The position numbers and the translations under genes were made by a program. This document shows positions 1 through 5,911 of a DNA stretch of 13,668 nucleotides, piece by piece; within the stretch, counting starts at the first letter, position 1; every line of letters starts with the position of its first letter. Source of the stretch: Paludibacter sp. (lineage in GTDB: Bacteria; Bacteroidota; Bacteroidia; Bacteroidales; Paludibacteraceae); contig JANJXE010000183.1 of assembly GCA_024709185.1 (NCBI GenBank), positions 1 through 13,668 on the forward strand. The letters are read 5' to 3'. Under the pieces are notes generated by a model, which was not told the DNA's origin, made no database searches, and saw nothing but the letters and a program-made list of their open reading frames with translations.

Positions 1-39
1 ACGGACTGGATTCTAAGTGTAGTAAAGCCAACTTTTTTT

Positions 40-81
40 AATGTTTAATCATTTATCATTAATCATTAAACATTTAATATT
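40..81. repeat. Degenerate 7-bp tandem repeat with an inverted repeat
   Basis: The stretch can be read as six consecutive heptamers: AATGTTT, AATCATT, TATCATT, AATCATT, AAACATT, TAATATT. Its outer parts also form a perfect 10-base inverted repeat, AATGTTTAAT at 40-49 and ATTAAACATT at 65-74, with a 15-base spacer. It lies downstream of the rplI terminator. On the plus strand it could be a weak AT-only hairpin at the end of a gene beyond the left edge, but no T-run follows it directly. Function unknown. Confidence 0.6.
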
Positions 82-103
82 CTCTTCTTGTTTTGTTGAT
101 GCA

Positions 104-142
104 CAAAAAAACCGATGCCCCGGGTTTTAGCGGGACATCGGT
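104..142 (-). terminator. Intrinsic terminator of the rpsF-rpsR-rplI operon
   Basis: Bases 111-122 (ACCGATGCCCCG) pair with 131-142 (CGGGACATCGGT), giving a 12-pair stem with one C/A mismatch and an 8-base loop at 123-130. Read on the minus strand, the hairpin runs straight into a T-tract (complement of A105-A110). It begins about 30 bases after the rplI stop codon. This is a textbook Rho-independent terminator for the leftward operon. Confidence 0.92.
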
Positions 143-172
143 TATCACGATTTTGAATTGACCGAAAGCGAA

Positions 173-616
173 TTATTCTGATACTACGTCAAAAGCTACT
201 TCAACAGTTACTTCTTTGTGGAGTTTCAGGGTTGCTTTGTACGAACCGATTTCTTTAACAGGCTCTTTCAACACAATTACTCTGCGGTCGACAGTGAATC
301 CGGCTTTTTCAAACGCATCAGCAATCTGTACAGTACTTACTGCACCGAAGATCTTACCGGTAGTGCTTGTTTTTGCACCAATCGTAAGAGTGATATCTTT
401 TACTTTTTCAGCCAGTTCAACAGCTTCATTTTTAATACGTTCCAGCTTGTGGGCACGCTGACGGAGGTCTTCTGCCAGCATTTTCTTTGCCGATTCGGTA
501 GCCAGAACAGCTTTTTTCTGAGGAATCAGGAAGTTACGACCATATCCGTCGCGAACTTTAACCACATCTCCTTTGTAACCTAAGTTGATTACATCTTCTT
601 TTAAAATGATTTCCAT
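173..616 (-). CDS. rplI: 50S ribosomal protein bL9
   Basis: This encodes bL9, a large-subunit protein that binds 23S rRNA near the L1 stalk and helps maintain reading frame. The 147-residue product has the normal family length. The N-terminal domain shows the family signature around residues 1-40, with a Gly/Arg-rich loop (GYGRNFLIPQ) that contacts rRNA, followed by the long connecting helix at about 41-75 and the C-terminal domain to the end. It is the last gene of the leftward rpsF-rpsR-rplI operon, 18 bases after rpsR, and is followed by a strong hairpin terminator. The ATG start is fixed by a perfect AGGAGG Shine-Dalgarno sequence 7 bases upstream, which is unusual here because most genes in the window lack one. 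Identification is secure from sequence and synteny. Confidence 0.98.
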   Translation of the reverse strand: MEIILKEDVINLGYKGDVVKVRDGYGRNFLIPQKKAVLATESAKKMLAEDLRQRAHKLERIKNEAVELAEKVKDITLTIGAKTSTTGKIFGAVSTVQIADAFEKAGFTVDRRVIVLKEPVKEIGSYKATLKLHKEVTVEVAFDVVSE

Positions 617-623
617 ATTCGTT

Positions 624-630
624 CCTCCTC
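624..630 (-). promoter_or_regulatory. Strong Shine-Dalgarno sequence for rplI
   Basis: On the minus strand this reads GAGGAGG and lies 7 bases before the rplI ATG, within the 18-base gap after rpsR. It contains the full AGGAGG core complementary to the usual 16S rRNA tail. It stands out because other starts in the window (rpsF, the methyltransferase, lpxB, the PagL-like gene, radical SAM, lipoprotein, nuclease, both first redox genes) have no such sequence. Confidence 0.85.
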
Positions 631-634
631 TTTA

Positions 635-904
635 TTATTTCATCATATCAGTTACATAAGGAAGCAATGCCAAATGACGGGCACGCTTTACTGCCTGAGA
701 TACCTGACGCTGGAACTTCAGCGAGGTACCGGTGAGACGACGGGGAAGAATTTTTCCCTGCTCGTTCAGGAATTTTTTCAGGAATTCAGGATCCTTGTAA
801 TCGATGTATTTAATACCGCTCTTCTTGAAACGGCAATATTTTTTCTTTTTAACATCCACGGTCGGTGGAGTCAGATAACGGATATCTCCTTGATTTGCTG
901 CCAT
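635..904 (-). CDS. rpsR: 30S ribosomal protein bS18
   Basis: This encodes bS18, a small-subunit protein that forms a heterodimer with bS6 on the platform near the 3' end of 16S rRNA. The 89-residue length is typical. The conserved core is clear: a basic segment with the YCRFKKSGI motif at about residues 23-31, then [13 protein letters not shown], a [10 protein letters not shown] segment, and the [15 protein letters not shown]-terminal helix. It is the middle gene of the rpsF-rpsR-rplI operon and starts 3 bases after the rpsF stop. The start is supported by a Shine-Dalgarno sequence, AAAGGAGG, 8 bases upstream, lying inside the last codons of rpsF. Because bS18 helps hide the 16S anti-Shine-Dalgarno tail in this phylum, that site may act in feedback control (inference). 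Confidence 0.98.
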   Translation of the reverse strand: MAANQGDIRYLTPPTVDVKKKKYCRFKKSGIKYIDYKDPEFLKKFLNEQGKILPRRLTGTSLKFQRQVSQAVKRARHLALLPYVTDMMK

Positions 905-907
905 AAT

Positions 908-1261
908 TTATGCCTCCTTTACTTGTTCTTTAGCTTTAATACCTTTTCTCTTCTCAGCGTATTCGTACGCAAACTTATCCAGACGGAAGGTCAGGAAGCG
1001 AATAACGCGCTCGTCGCGACGATACATGGTTTCCAGCTTATCTACAATGGTAGATTCGGCATCAAACTGCAACAGGTTGTAGAATCCTGTCGATTTTTTC
1101 TGGATTGGATACGCCAGCTTGCGCAGTCCCCAGTTCTCCTCATTGGTAATAGTCGCCCCATTCTCGGTGAGGATGGTCTTGAACTTTTCTACCGCTTCCT
1201 TCATCTGTGCGTCAGACAAAACGGGAGTTAAAATGAAAACGGTTTCATAATGATTTAACAT
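908..1261 (-). CDS. rpsF: 30S ribosomal protein bS6
   Basis: This encodes bS6, the partner of bS18 on the small-subunit platform. The 117 residues include the ferredoxin-like fold of the family. It begins [13 protein letters not shown], followed by a helix containing the conserved V-x-K-F segment at about residues 24-27, a [12 protein letters not shown] segment at about 45-56, and the conserved [11 protein letters not shown] strand at about 82-92. The C-terminus is a short Lys/Glu-rich tail. It is the first gene of the leftward operon. A Bacteroidota-type promoter lies at 1317-1346, giving a leader of roughly 50 bases. No Shine-Dalgarno sequence precedes the ATG, unlike the two downstream genes, and no obvious S6:S18-binding leader structure was recognised by eye. 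Confidence 0.98.
   Translation of the reverse strand: MLNHYETVFILTPVLSDAQMKEAVEKFKTILTENGATITNEENWGLRKLAYPIQKKSTGFYNLLQFDAESTIVDKLETMYRRDERVIRFLTFRLDKFAYEYAEKRKGIKAKEQVKEA
913..920 (-). promoter_or_regulatory. Strong Shine-Dalgarno sequence for rpsR (within the end of rpsF)
   Basis: On the minus strand this reads AAAGGAGG, eight bases complementary to the CCUCCUUU tail expected for 16S rRNA, and lies 8 bases before the rpsR ATG. It overlaps the last sense codons of rpsF, so both coding and initiation signals constrain it. Confidence 0.85.
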
Positions 1262-1316
1262 ACTGTTTACTAACTTTTTAAATTATAAAATGTTGTTTTT
1301 TCGCATAAAGCGGCTG

Positions 1317-1346
1317 CAAAGATAGAAATAATTATTTGATTGACAA
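1317..1346 (-). promoter_or_regulatory. Promoter of the rpsF-rpsR-rplI operon
   Basis: Read on the minus strand, a TTG (complement of CAA 1344-1346) is followed after 19 bases by TATCTTTG (complement of 1317-1324). This fits the Bacteroidota sigma-ABfr consensus TTG-N19-21-TAnnTTTG exactly. Transcription would start near 1310, about 50 bases before the rpsF ATG. Confidence 0.82.
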
Positions 1347-1401
1347 TGATATCGATGTGTAAAATGCATCTGATTCTGACCGGGAATGGAACTTTTTTAC
1401 C

Positions 1402-1439
1402 TTGTGAGCCCTATGTTAAAGGATATTTTTGTATTTTTG
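1402..1439 (+). promoter_or_regulatory. Promoter of the methyltransferase-lpxB operon, with a doubled -7 box
   Basis: TTG at 1402-1404 is followed after 19 bases by TATTTTTG at 1424-1431, matching the Bacteroidota -33/-7 consensus. An identical TATTTTTG follows directly at 1432-1439, but its spacing to the same TTG is 27 bases, so the first copy is the better -7 element. Transcription would start a little upstream of the ATG at 1466, which argues against any start upstream of 1466. Confidence 0.72.
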
Positions 1440-1465
1440 CATATTGGTTCAACTACAAAACTGCT

Positions 1466-2092
1466 ATGCAAGTAAATTCAGCTATCAATCAACGATATAC
1501 CTTTTTAAGCGAAACTACCTGTTGCCTTTCCTGCGGGGGAGCTATCAATTATGCAAAAACTCAGCCCGGTGAACGATGTGTCGATCTGGGAAGTGGCAGG
1601 GGCAATGATGTGATTAAAATGGCCGATGAAGTAGGTGAGCATGGTTTTGTGTATGGAATTGATATTTCGGAAGGAATGATTCAGAAAGCAAAGGCTAATC
1701 TGGCAAAATTTGAAGTGGAAAATGCAATGATACTTAAGGCGGAACTCGAGAGTTTGCCGCTGGAAACTGATACCATCGACTGTGTTATTTCGAATTGTAC
1801 CATCAACCATGCAATCAACAAACAAGCAGTATGGAACGAGGTGTATCGCATTCTGAAAGCTGGCGGTCGTTTTGTGGTGAGCGATATTTATGCAACATCA
1901 ACGATACCAGATGAATACCGTAATGACCCTGAAGCAGTGGCCGAATGCTGGGCAGGTGCTGTTACCCGGGCCGAATATTTAACAATGCTCGAAGCGGCTG
2001 GTTTTCAAAATATCCTTATCTTTGAGGAGTCTAAGCCTTATCCGAAAGGAAAGGCTGAAGTGGCCAGTTTTACAGTATATGGTGAAAAATAA
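1466..2092 (+). CDS. ArsM-like arsenite S-adenosylmethionine methyltransferase
   Basis: This is a class I SAM-dependent methyltransferase of 208 residues, predicted cytosolic. The SAM-binding motif I is VDLGSGRGND at residues 39-48, the acidic end of strand 2 is GIDIS at 64-68, and the post-motif region is ILKAGGRFVVSD at 129-140. It resembles arsenite methyltransferase ArsM, which converts As(III) thiolates to methylated arsenicals. All three cysteine positions expected to bind As(III) appear present: an N-terminal cluster C19/C20/C23, C111 in an SNC motif, and C161 in an ECWAGA motif just before the conserved AAGF segment. The long C-terminal extension of some ArsM proteins is absent. An in-frame upstream extension begins with TTG at 1340, but it runs through the promoter, so ATG 1466 was chosen. 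No arsR or arsenic transport gene is nearby, so the substrate remains inferred. Confidence 0.8.
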   Translation: MQVNSAINQRYTFLSETTCCLSCGGAINYAKTQPGERCVDLGSGRGNDVIKMADEVGEHGFVYGIDISEGMIQKAKANLAKFEVENAMILKAELESLPLETDTIDCVISNCTINHAINKQAVWNEVYRILKAGGRFVVSDIYATSTIPDEYRNDPEAVAECWAGAVTRAEYLTMLEAAGFQNILIFEESKPYPKGKAEVASFTVYGEK

Positions 2093-2106
2093 TAAATAGT
2101 TGAAAT

Positions 2107-2208
2107 ATGAAAAGTGTGGTAAAACAAAATTGCGGTTGCAGTTCAACCAAACAACAGGCACAATGTTGTGCAAAAGTATCAACCGTTGTAGCTGGTTGTC
2201 ACGACTAA
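2107..2208 (+). CDS. Small Cys-rich peptide (33 aa) downstream of the ArsM-like gene
   Basis: A short open frame begins with ATG 14 bases after the methyltransferase stop and ends with TAA 10 bases before lpxB. Its 33 residues contain five cysteines: C9 and C11 as a CGC motif, C20 and C21 as a CC pair, and C31 in a GCHD ending that also supplies a histidine. The start is MKSVVKQNCGCSS. There is no signal peptide or membrane segment, so it would be cytosolic. The tight spacing suggests translation from the same mRNA as the flanking genes. I do not recognise a family. The cysteine pattern beside an ArsM-like enzyme suggests a thiol metal(loid)-binding or donor peptide. A modified-peptide precursor is an alternative, because a radical SAM/SPASM gene lies 2.4 kb downstream. 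Both roles are inference. Confidence 0.6.
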   Translation: MKSVVKQNCGCSSTKQQAQCCAKVSTVVAGCHD

Positions 2209-2218
2209 CTTTCAGTAA

Positions 2219-3352
2219 ATGAAATATTTTCTCATTGCCGGCGAACCATCCGGTGATGCACATGCCGCTGCGTTATTGCAGGCATTAAAACTAAACGACC
2301 CGGGAGCGGAATTCTGCTTTTGCGGAGGTGATGCCATGAAGGCTGCAACAGATGTTGAACCTGTAATTCACATCCGGGAAATGGCTTTTATGGGATTTGT
2401 AACAGTGCTTAAGAATCTTCCCGCCATTCGTCGGAACTTTCGTGTGTGCAAGCAAGCAATTGCCGACTTTCAGCCCGATGCAGTTATTTTAATTGATTAT
2501 CCGGGTTTTAACATGCGAATGGCCGCTTATTTGCGTAAAACTACCCTGATTCCAATATTTTATTTTATTCCGCCTGCTGTCTGGGCCTGGAAATCCTATC
2601 GTGTCAACCAAATTAAGCGCGACATTTCAAAGGTGCTTTCCATTTTTCCTTTTGAAAAAGATTTTTTTGCTTCGTATAATTGTGAAGTGGACTATGTAGG
2701 TCATCCGTCGGTTGATGCAACTCGGAACTACCTGGCATCGCCGCTTCCGATAGAAGAGTTTCGTCAACGCAATTCGCTTACTAATAAGCCTGTAATTGCT
2801 TTATTACCGGGTAGCCGCCGTCAGGAAATTGAATCCTGTCTTCCAAAAATGATCGAAGCTGCCCGTCAGTTCCCGGACTATCAGCTGGTTGTTTCAGGTG
2901 TTTCATCCATCCCGGATAGCTTTTACCAGCAGGTGATGCAGGGAGCCGGTTATCCTGTTGTGGTGGCACAAACCTATCAATTGGTACATGCAGCTGAAGT
3001 TGCCATAGTCAATTCGGGTACTGCTACGCTCGAAACTGCTTTGCTGGGAACACCTCAGGTGGTGGTGTACAGTTCGTTGCAGGGTCGCCTTTCTTATCTA
3101 ATAAAAGAGTTGCTATTGAAAGTGAAGTACATCGCTATGGTGAATATAATTTCCGATAAATTAGTTGCAAAGGAATTATATGCCCATTTTTTTACGGTCG
3201 ATAATCTGAAAAATGAATTGAATCAGTTACTGAACAATCAGGAATACCGCAGTCGGCAACTTGAATGTTACAGTAAGTTGCAAACTACAATGGGTGAATC
3301 CGGAGCTGCTGCCCGGGCGGCTCATTCCATCCTTACATTTCTGAAAAAATGA
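2219..3352 (+). CDS. lpxB: Lipid-A-disaccharide synthase
   Basis: LpxB (glycosyltransferase family 19) condenses UDP-2,3-diacylglucosamine with lipid X to form the beta-1,6-linked lipid A disaccharide at the inner face of the inner membrane. The 377-residue length matches the family. Diagnostic motifs are present in order: AGEPSGD at residues 7-13, IDYPGFN at 92-98, PPAVWAWK at 118-125, VGHP at 160-163, LPGSRRQEIE at 196-205, and NSGTATLETALLGTPQVVVY at 265-284 in the nucleotide-binding domain. It starts 10 bases after the small Cys-rich peptide gene. Its stop codon overlaps the start of the next gene (ATGA at 3349-3352), implying translational coupling with the PagL-like outer-membrane protein. 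No Shine-Dalgarno sequence is seen. Identification is secure. Confidence 0.96.
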   Translation: MKYFLIAGEPSGDAHAAALLQALKLNDPGAEFCFCGGDAMKAATDVEPVIHIREMAFMGFVTVLKNLPAIRRNFRVCKQAIADFQPDAVILIDYPGFNMRMAAYLRKTTLIPIFYFIPPAVWAWKSYRVNQIKRDISKVLSIFPFEKDFFASYNCEVDYVGHPSVDATRNYLASPLPIEEFRQRNSLTNKPVIALLPGSRRQEIESCLPKMIEAARQFPDYQLVVSGVSSIPDSFYQQVMQGAGYPVVVAQTYQLVHAAEVAIVNSGTATLETALLGTPQVVVYSSLQGRLSYLIKELLLKVKYIAMVNIISDKLVAKELYAHFFTVDNLKNELNQLLNNQEYRSRQLECYSKLQTTMGESGAAARAAHSILTFLKK

Positions 3353-4566
3353 AACGTAAATTTATTTTCTTATTCTTGTTTATCATCCTGGTAAATGCGG
3401 TTACTGCTCAGGATGAGCGTTCTCAGTTGCCACCAATCATGCAGCGTTCGTATTTCGAAGTTAATATTGGTGCTATCAATTATCCCTTTAGTGCAGCTCA
3501 ACTTGAACCGGGATACAATCTCGTTGGTGTGACAGTGCCACCCATGGCAGTGCGGCTGGTGTTGTGGGGCTACGATTTTAATAAATACCTTGCCGGACAG
3601 GTATTCTACATGCGACCAGTTTCCTGGGTAAGGTATTCCTACGAAAAAGGGGGTGTTGAGGATAGTCATTCCGTTTGGACGAATGTAGGCGGTTTTATGG
3701 TAAAAGGTAAACTGCCCCTGGGCGATCGTTTTTCGGTCTATGGTGAAGGAGGTTTGGGACTGATAACCCGTGCCGGTTTTGAAGATAAACAGGGCAATCC
3801 GGTGGTGAAGGATACCAATTTTGGAACGCTTATGCTTGGGGCAGGTTTGAAATACCATCTGAATAAAAAATGGGCACTGCAAGTAGTAGGGAATTATTCG
3901 CCGGCTTCACCTACACACAATCAACCCTATACGTCCTTCGTGGGAGGTGGTTTTTCCTATAACTTAGTTCCCTATACCGAAGAGCAAATTCAGAAAACCA
4001 AAGAAGGTGGCATGATTCATCCCAAACAGTGGTTTCAGATCGGTTATACAAGCAATGTGCTGGGATATGGGGTAAATAACTTTGTATCGAATAAGTATTT
4101 CCCGATTTTCTGGGGCGGAAATGTGCATGTTCGGCAAGGGTTGTCGCTCAATTATCAACGCAATGTTTTCCATAGTGCGAAGTTTTTTGCGCTCGACTGG
4201 GGGGTGAATGCTTCGGTTTGGCAAACTACGGGTAAACATGGCACCACGCAGTTGCCCGGACAGCAGTTTTTTACCTTCTCGGTGTTTCCGGTTTTTCGTT
4301 TGAACTTCCTGCAAACAAAAGCATTCGACGCCTATTTTTACTACACGGTTGCAGCACCCACCTTCATCTCCGAAAAAATAATCGATGGTTTCGATACAGG
4401 TGAGAAGTTTACTTTTATGGATAACATGGGTGCAGGAATCTTTTTTGGAGATGATCGTCGCTATAATGCCGAGTTAAAAATCGGTCATTATTCCAATGGA
4501 AATGTGTACCCTTCCAACGATGCGGTGAAAGTGCCCTTGTCGATTAATATTGGTTATGTATTTTAA
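3349..4566 (+). CDS. Outer-membrane protein: N-terminal beta-barrel domain plus C-terminal PagL-like lipid A deacylase
   Basis: The 405-residue product has a Sec signal peptide (MKRKFIFLFLFIILVNAVTA, residues 1-20). Residues about 21-215 look like an outer-membrane beta-barrel domain with alternating aromatic/Gly strands ending GGGFSYNLV. Residues about 225-405 resemble the PagL acyloxyacyl hydrolase family, which removes the 3-O-acyl chain of lipid A. The family signature is clear near the end: GHYSNGNVYPSN, with H380 and S382 matching the catalytic His-x-Ser of PagL, followed by a terminal strand ending in aromatic F405, typical of outer-membrane insertion. The position of the third catalytic residue of Pseudomonas PagL (Glu, 12 after the Ser) appears to hold K394 here, so the acid may lie elsewhere. 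The gene overlaps lpxB by 4 bases, linking it to lipid A. Whether both halves form separate barrels is unknown. Confidence 0.78.
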   Translation: MKRKFIFLFLFIILVNAVTAQDERSQLPPIMQRSYFEVNIGAINYPFSAAQLEPGYNLVGVTVPPMAVRLVLWGYDFNKYLAGQVFYMRPVSWVRYSYEKGGVEDSHSVWTNVGGFMVKGKLPLGDRFSVYGEGGLGLITRAGFEDKQGNPVVKDTNFGTLMLGAGLKYHLNKKWALQVVGNYSPASPTHNQPYTSFVGGGFSYNLVPYTEEQIQKTKEGGMIHPKQWFQIGYTSNVLGYGVNNFVSNKYFPIFWGGNVHVRQGLSLNYQRNVFHSAKFFALDWGVNASVWQTTGKHGTTQLPGQQFFTFSVFPVFRLNFLQTKAFDAYFYYTVAAPTFISEKIIDGFDTGEKFTFMDNMGAGIFFGDDRRYNAELKIGHYSNGNVYPSNDAVKVPLSINIGYVF

Positions 4567-4578
4567 AAATCTACTTAC

Positions 4579-5877
4579 ATGGAGCTGTCAAAATACAATA
4601 TTATTGTACCCGTTGCCGATTCCGATGCTTTTTTCATTGTCAATCCCCTGCATAAATCGGGTGATTTAATTTCGGCCGGCGAGCTGGAATTGCTTCAACA
4701 GGAAGCCGACCCCGACGGAGAATTTGCTGCACGTGGCTACCTTATTGCACCTGAAAAGGAAAAGAAAGCGTTTAAATATGCGTATTTCGATTTTCAGGAA
4801 GAACGTGACCAGGACGAGGTTCAGTTGTTTTTTGTTCCAAATTATTCCTGCAATTTTGCCTGTTCGTATTGTTATCAGGAAGGATATGAGCCTGTTCGAC
4901 AGCCGCTTTCCGAAGAAGTAACCGATGCTTTCTTCAACTATATTGCAGTGCATTTTGCAGGTCGAAAAAAATACATTACTGTTTTTGGTGGTGAACCACT
5001 GCTGCCGGGCGACAAACAGCGACAACTGATTGCTTATTTGCTGCAACGTTCAGTAGAAGCTGAACTTGATATAGCTTTCGTTACCAATGGCTACACACTT
5101 ACCGACTACATTGATTTGTTGAAAACTGCATCGATACGTGAAATTCAGGTTACTCTCGATGGGACGCAGGAAATTCACGATCAGCGGCGTTATATGCACG
5201 GTAAACTTCCAACTTTCCGTCGCATTGTTGAAGGCATAGATGCCTGTCTGGCTGCCGGTTTACAAATTAACCTGAGAATGGTGGTGGATAAGGATAATAT
5301 TGATAACCTGGCCGACTTATCCCGGTTTGCCATTGAAAAAGGATGGACAAAGTCTCCTTTGTTCAAAACACAAATTGGCAGGAATTACGAATTGCATGTC
5401 TGCAACAGTAGTCCCGACCGCCTCTTCGATCGCGCTACCCTGTATGCTCATCTTTATAAGCTATTGCAGGCTCACCCCTACATCGCTGAGTTTTACAAGC
5501 CGGCCTTTTCGATTGCAAAGTTTATAGCTGAAAATGGTTCATTGCCCGCTCCGCTTTTCGATTCCTGTCCGGCCTGTAAAACCGAATGGGCCTTTGATTA
5601 TACAGGAACCATTTACTCCTGCACAGCAACGGTTGGAAAAAAAGGGGAGGAACTCGGGACTTTCTACCCGAAAGTAAGCCTGAAAAATGAGGTGGTGGAA
5701 GAGTGGCAAAATCGTGATATCACGACCATTGAACAATGTAAAAGCTGTGATGTTTCATTAGCATGCGGAGGTGGTTGTGCTTCTGTAGCAAAAAATAAGA
5801 ACGGACATGTAAACACACCCGATTGCCGGCCTGTGAAAGAACTGCTTTCGCTGGGAGCGGCCTGGTATTTTAAGTAA
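4579..5877 (+). CDS. Radical SAM/SPASM domain protein (peptide or protein maturase type)
   Basis: This 432-residue cytosolic enzyme should use SAM and three Fe-S clusters to make a radical-based modification. The radical SAM cluster motif CNFACSYC gives C91, C95 and C98. FGGEPLL at 136-142 and VTLDGTQEIHDQRR at 191-204 are typical of the SPASM subgroup that includes anaerobic sulfatase maturases and RiPP maturases. The C-terminal SPASM cysteines fit the family spacing: C333-x9-G-x4-C348, then C387-x2-C390-x5-C396-x3-C400-x15-C416, with C330 as an extra. The N-terminal 85 residues have the IVNPL segment seen in related enzymes. It lies 12 bases after the PagL-like gene and 34 bases before the lipoprotein gene. 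No sulfatase gene and no peptide precursor directly adjoins it, so the substrate is unknown. The Cys-rich peptide at 2107 is one speculative candidate. Confidence 0.88.
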   Translation: MELSKYNIIVPVADSDAFFIVNPLHKSGDLISAGELELLQQEADPDGEFAARGYLIAPEKEKKAFKYAYFDFQEERDQDEVQLFFVPNYSCNFACSYCYQEGYEPVRQPLSEEVTDAFFNYIAVHFAGRKKYITVFGGEPLLPGDKQRQLIAYLLQRSVEAELDIAFVTNGYTLTDYIDLLKTASIREIQVTLDGTQEIHDQRRYMHGKLPTFRRIVEGIDACLAAGLQINLRMVVDKDNIDNLADLSRFAIEKGWTKSPLFKTQIGRNYELHVCNSSPDRLFDRATLYAHLYKLLQAHPYIAEFYKPAFSIAKFIAENGSLPAPLFDSCPACKTEWAFDYTGTIYSCTATVGKKGEELGTFYPKVSLKNEVVEEWQNRDITTIEQCKSCDVSLACGGGCASVAKNKNGHVNTPDCRPVKELLSLGAAWYFK

Positions 5878-5911
5878 ATCAGATTTTTCGATACCAAAAT
5901 TACTATGCCTT

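Noticed and set aside
674..1231. 185-codon plus-strand open frame antisense to rpsR and rpsF
   Set aside because: It lies entirely opposite two certain ribosomal protein genes and has no recognisable protein features.
1262..1316. S6:S18-binding leader RNA upstream of rpsF
   Set aside because: The leader is AT-rich and no CCG-containing internal loop or stable hairpin could be made out by eye.
1340..1465. N-terminal extension of the methyltransferase starting at TTG 1340
   Set aside because: It runs through the consensus promoter (TTG 1402, TAnnTTTG 1424) and its 42 residues show no family similarity; ATG 1466 starts just before the conserved region.
1979..2263. 94-codon minus-strand open frame across the methyltransferase/lpxB junction
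   Set aside because: It overlaps the end of one conserved gene and the start of another, with no promoter or family similarity; the plus-strand Cys-rich frame explains the gap better.
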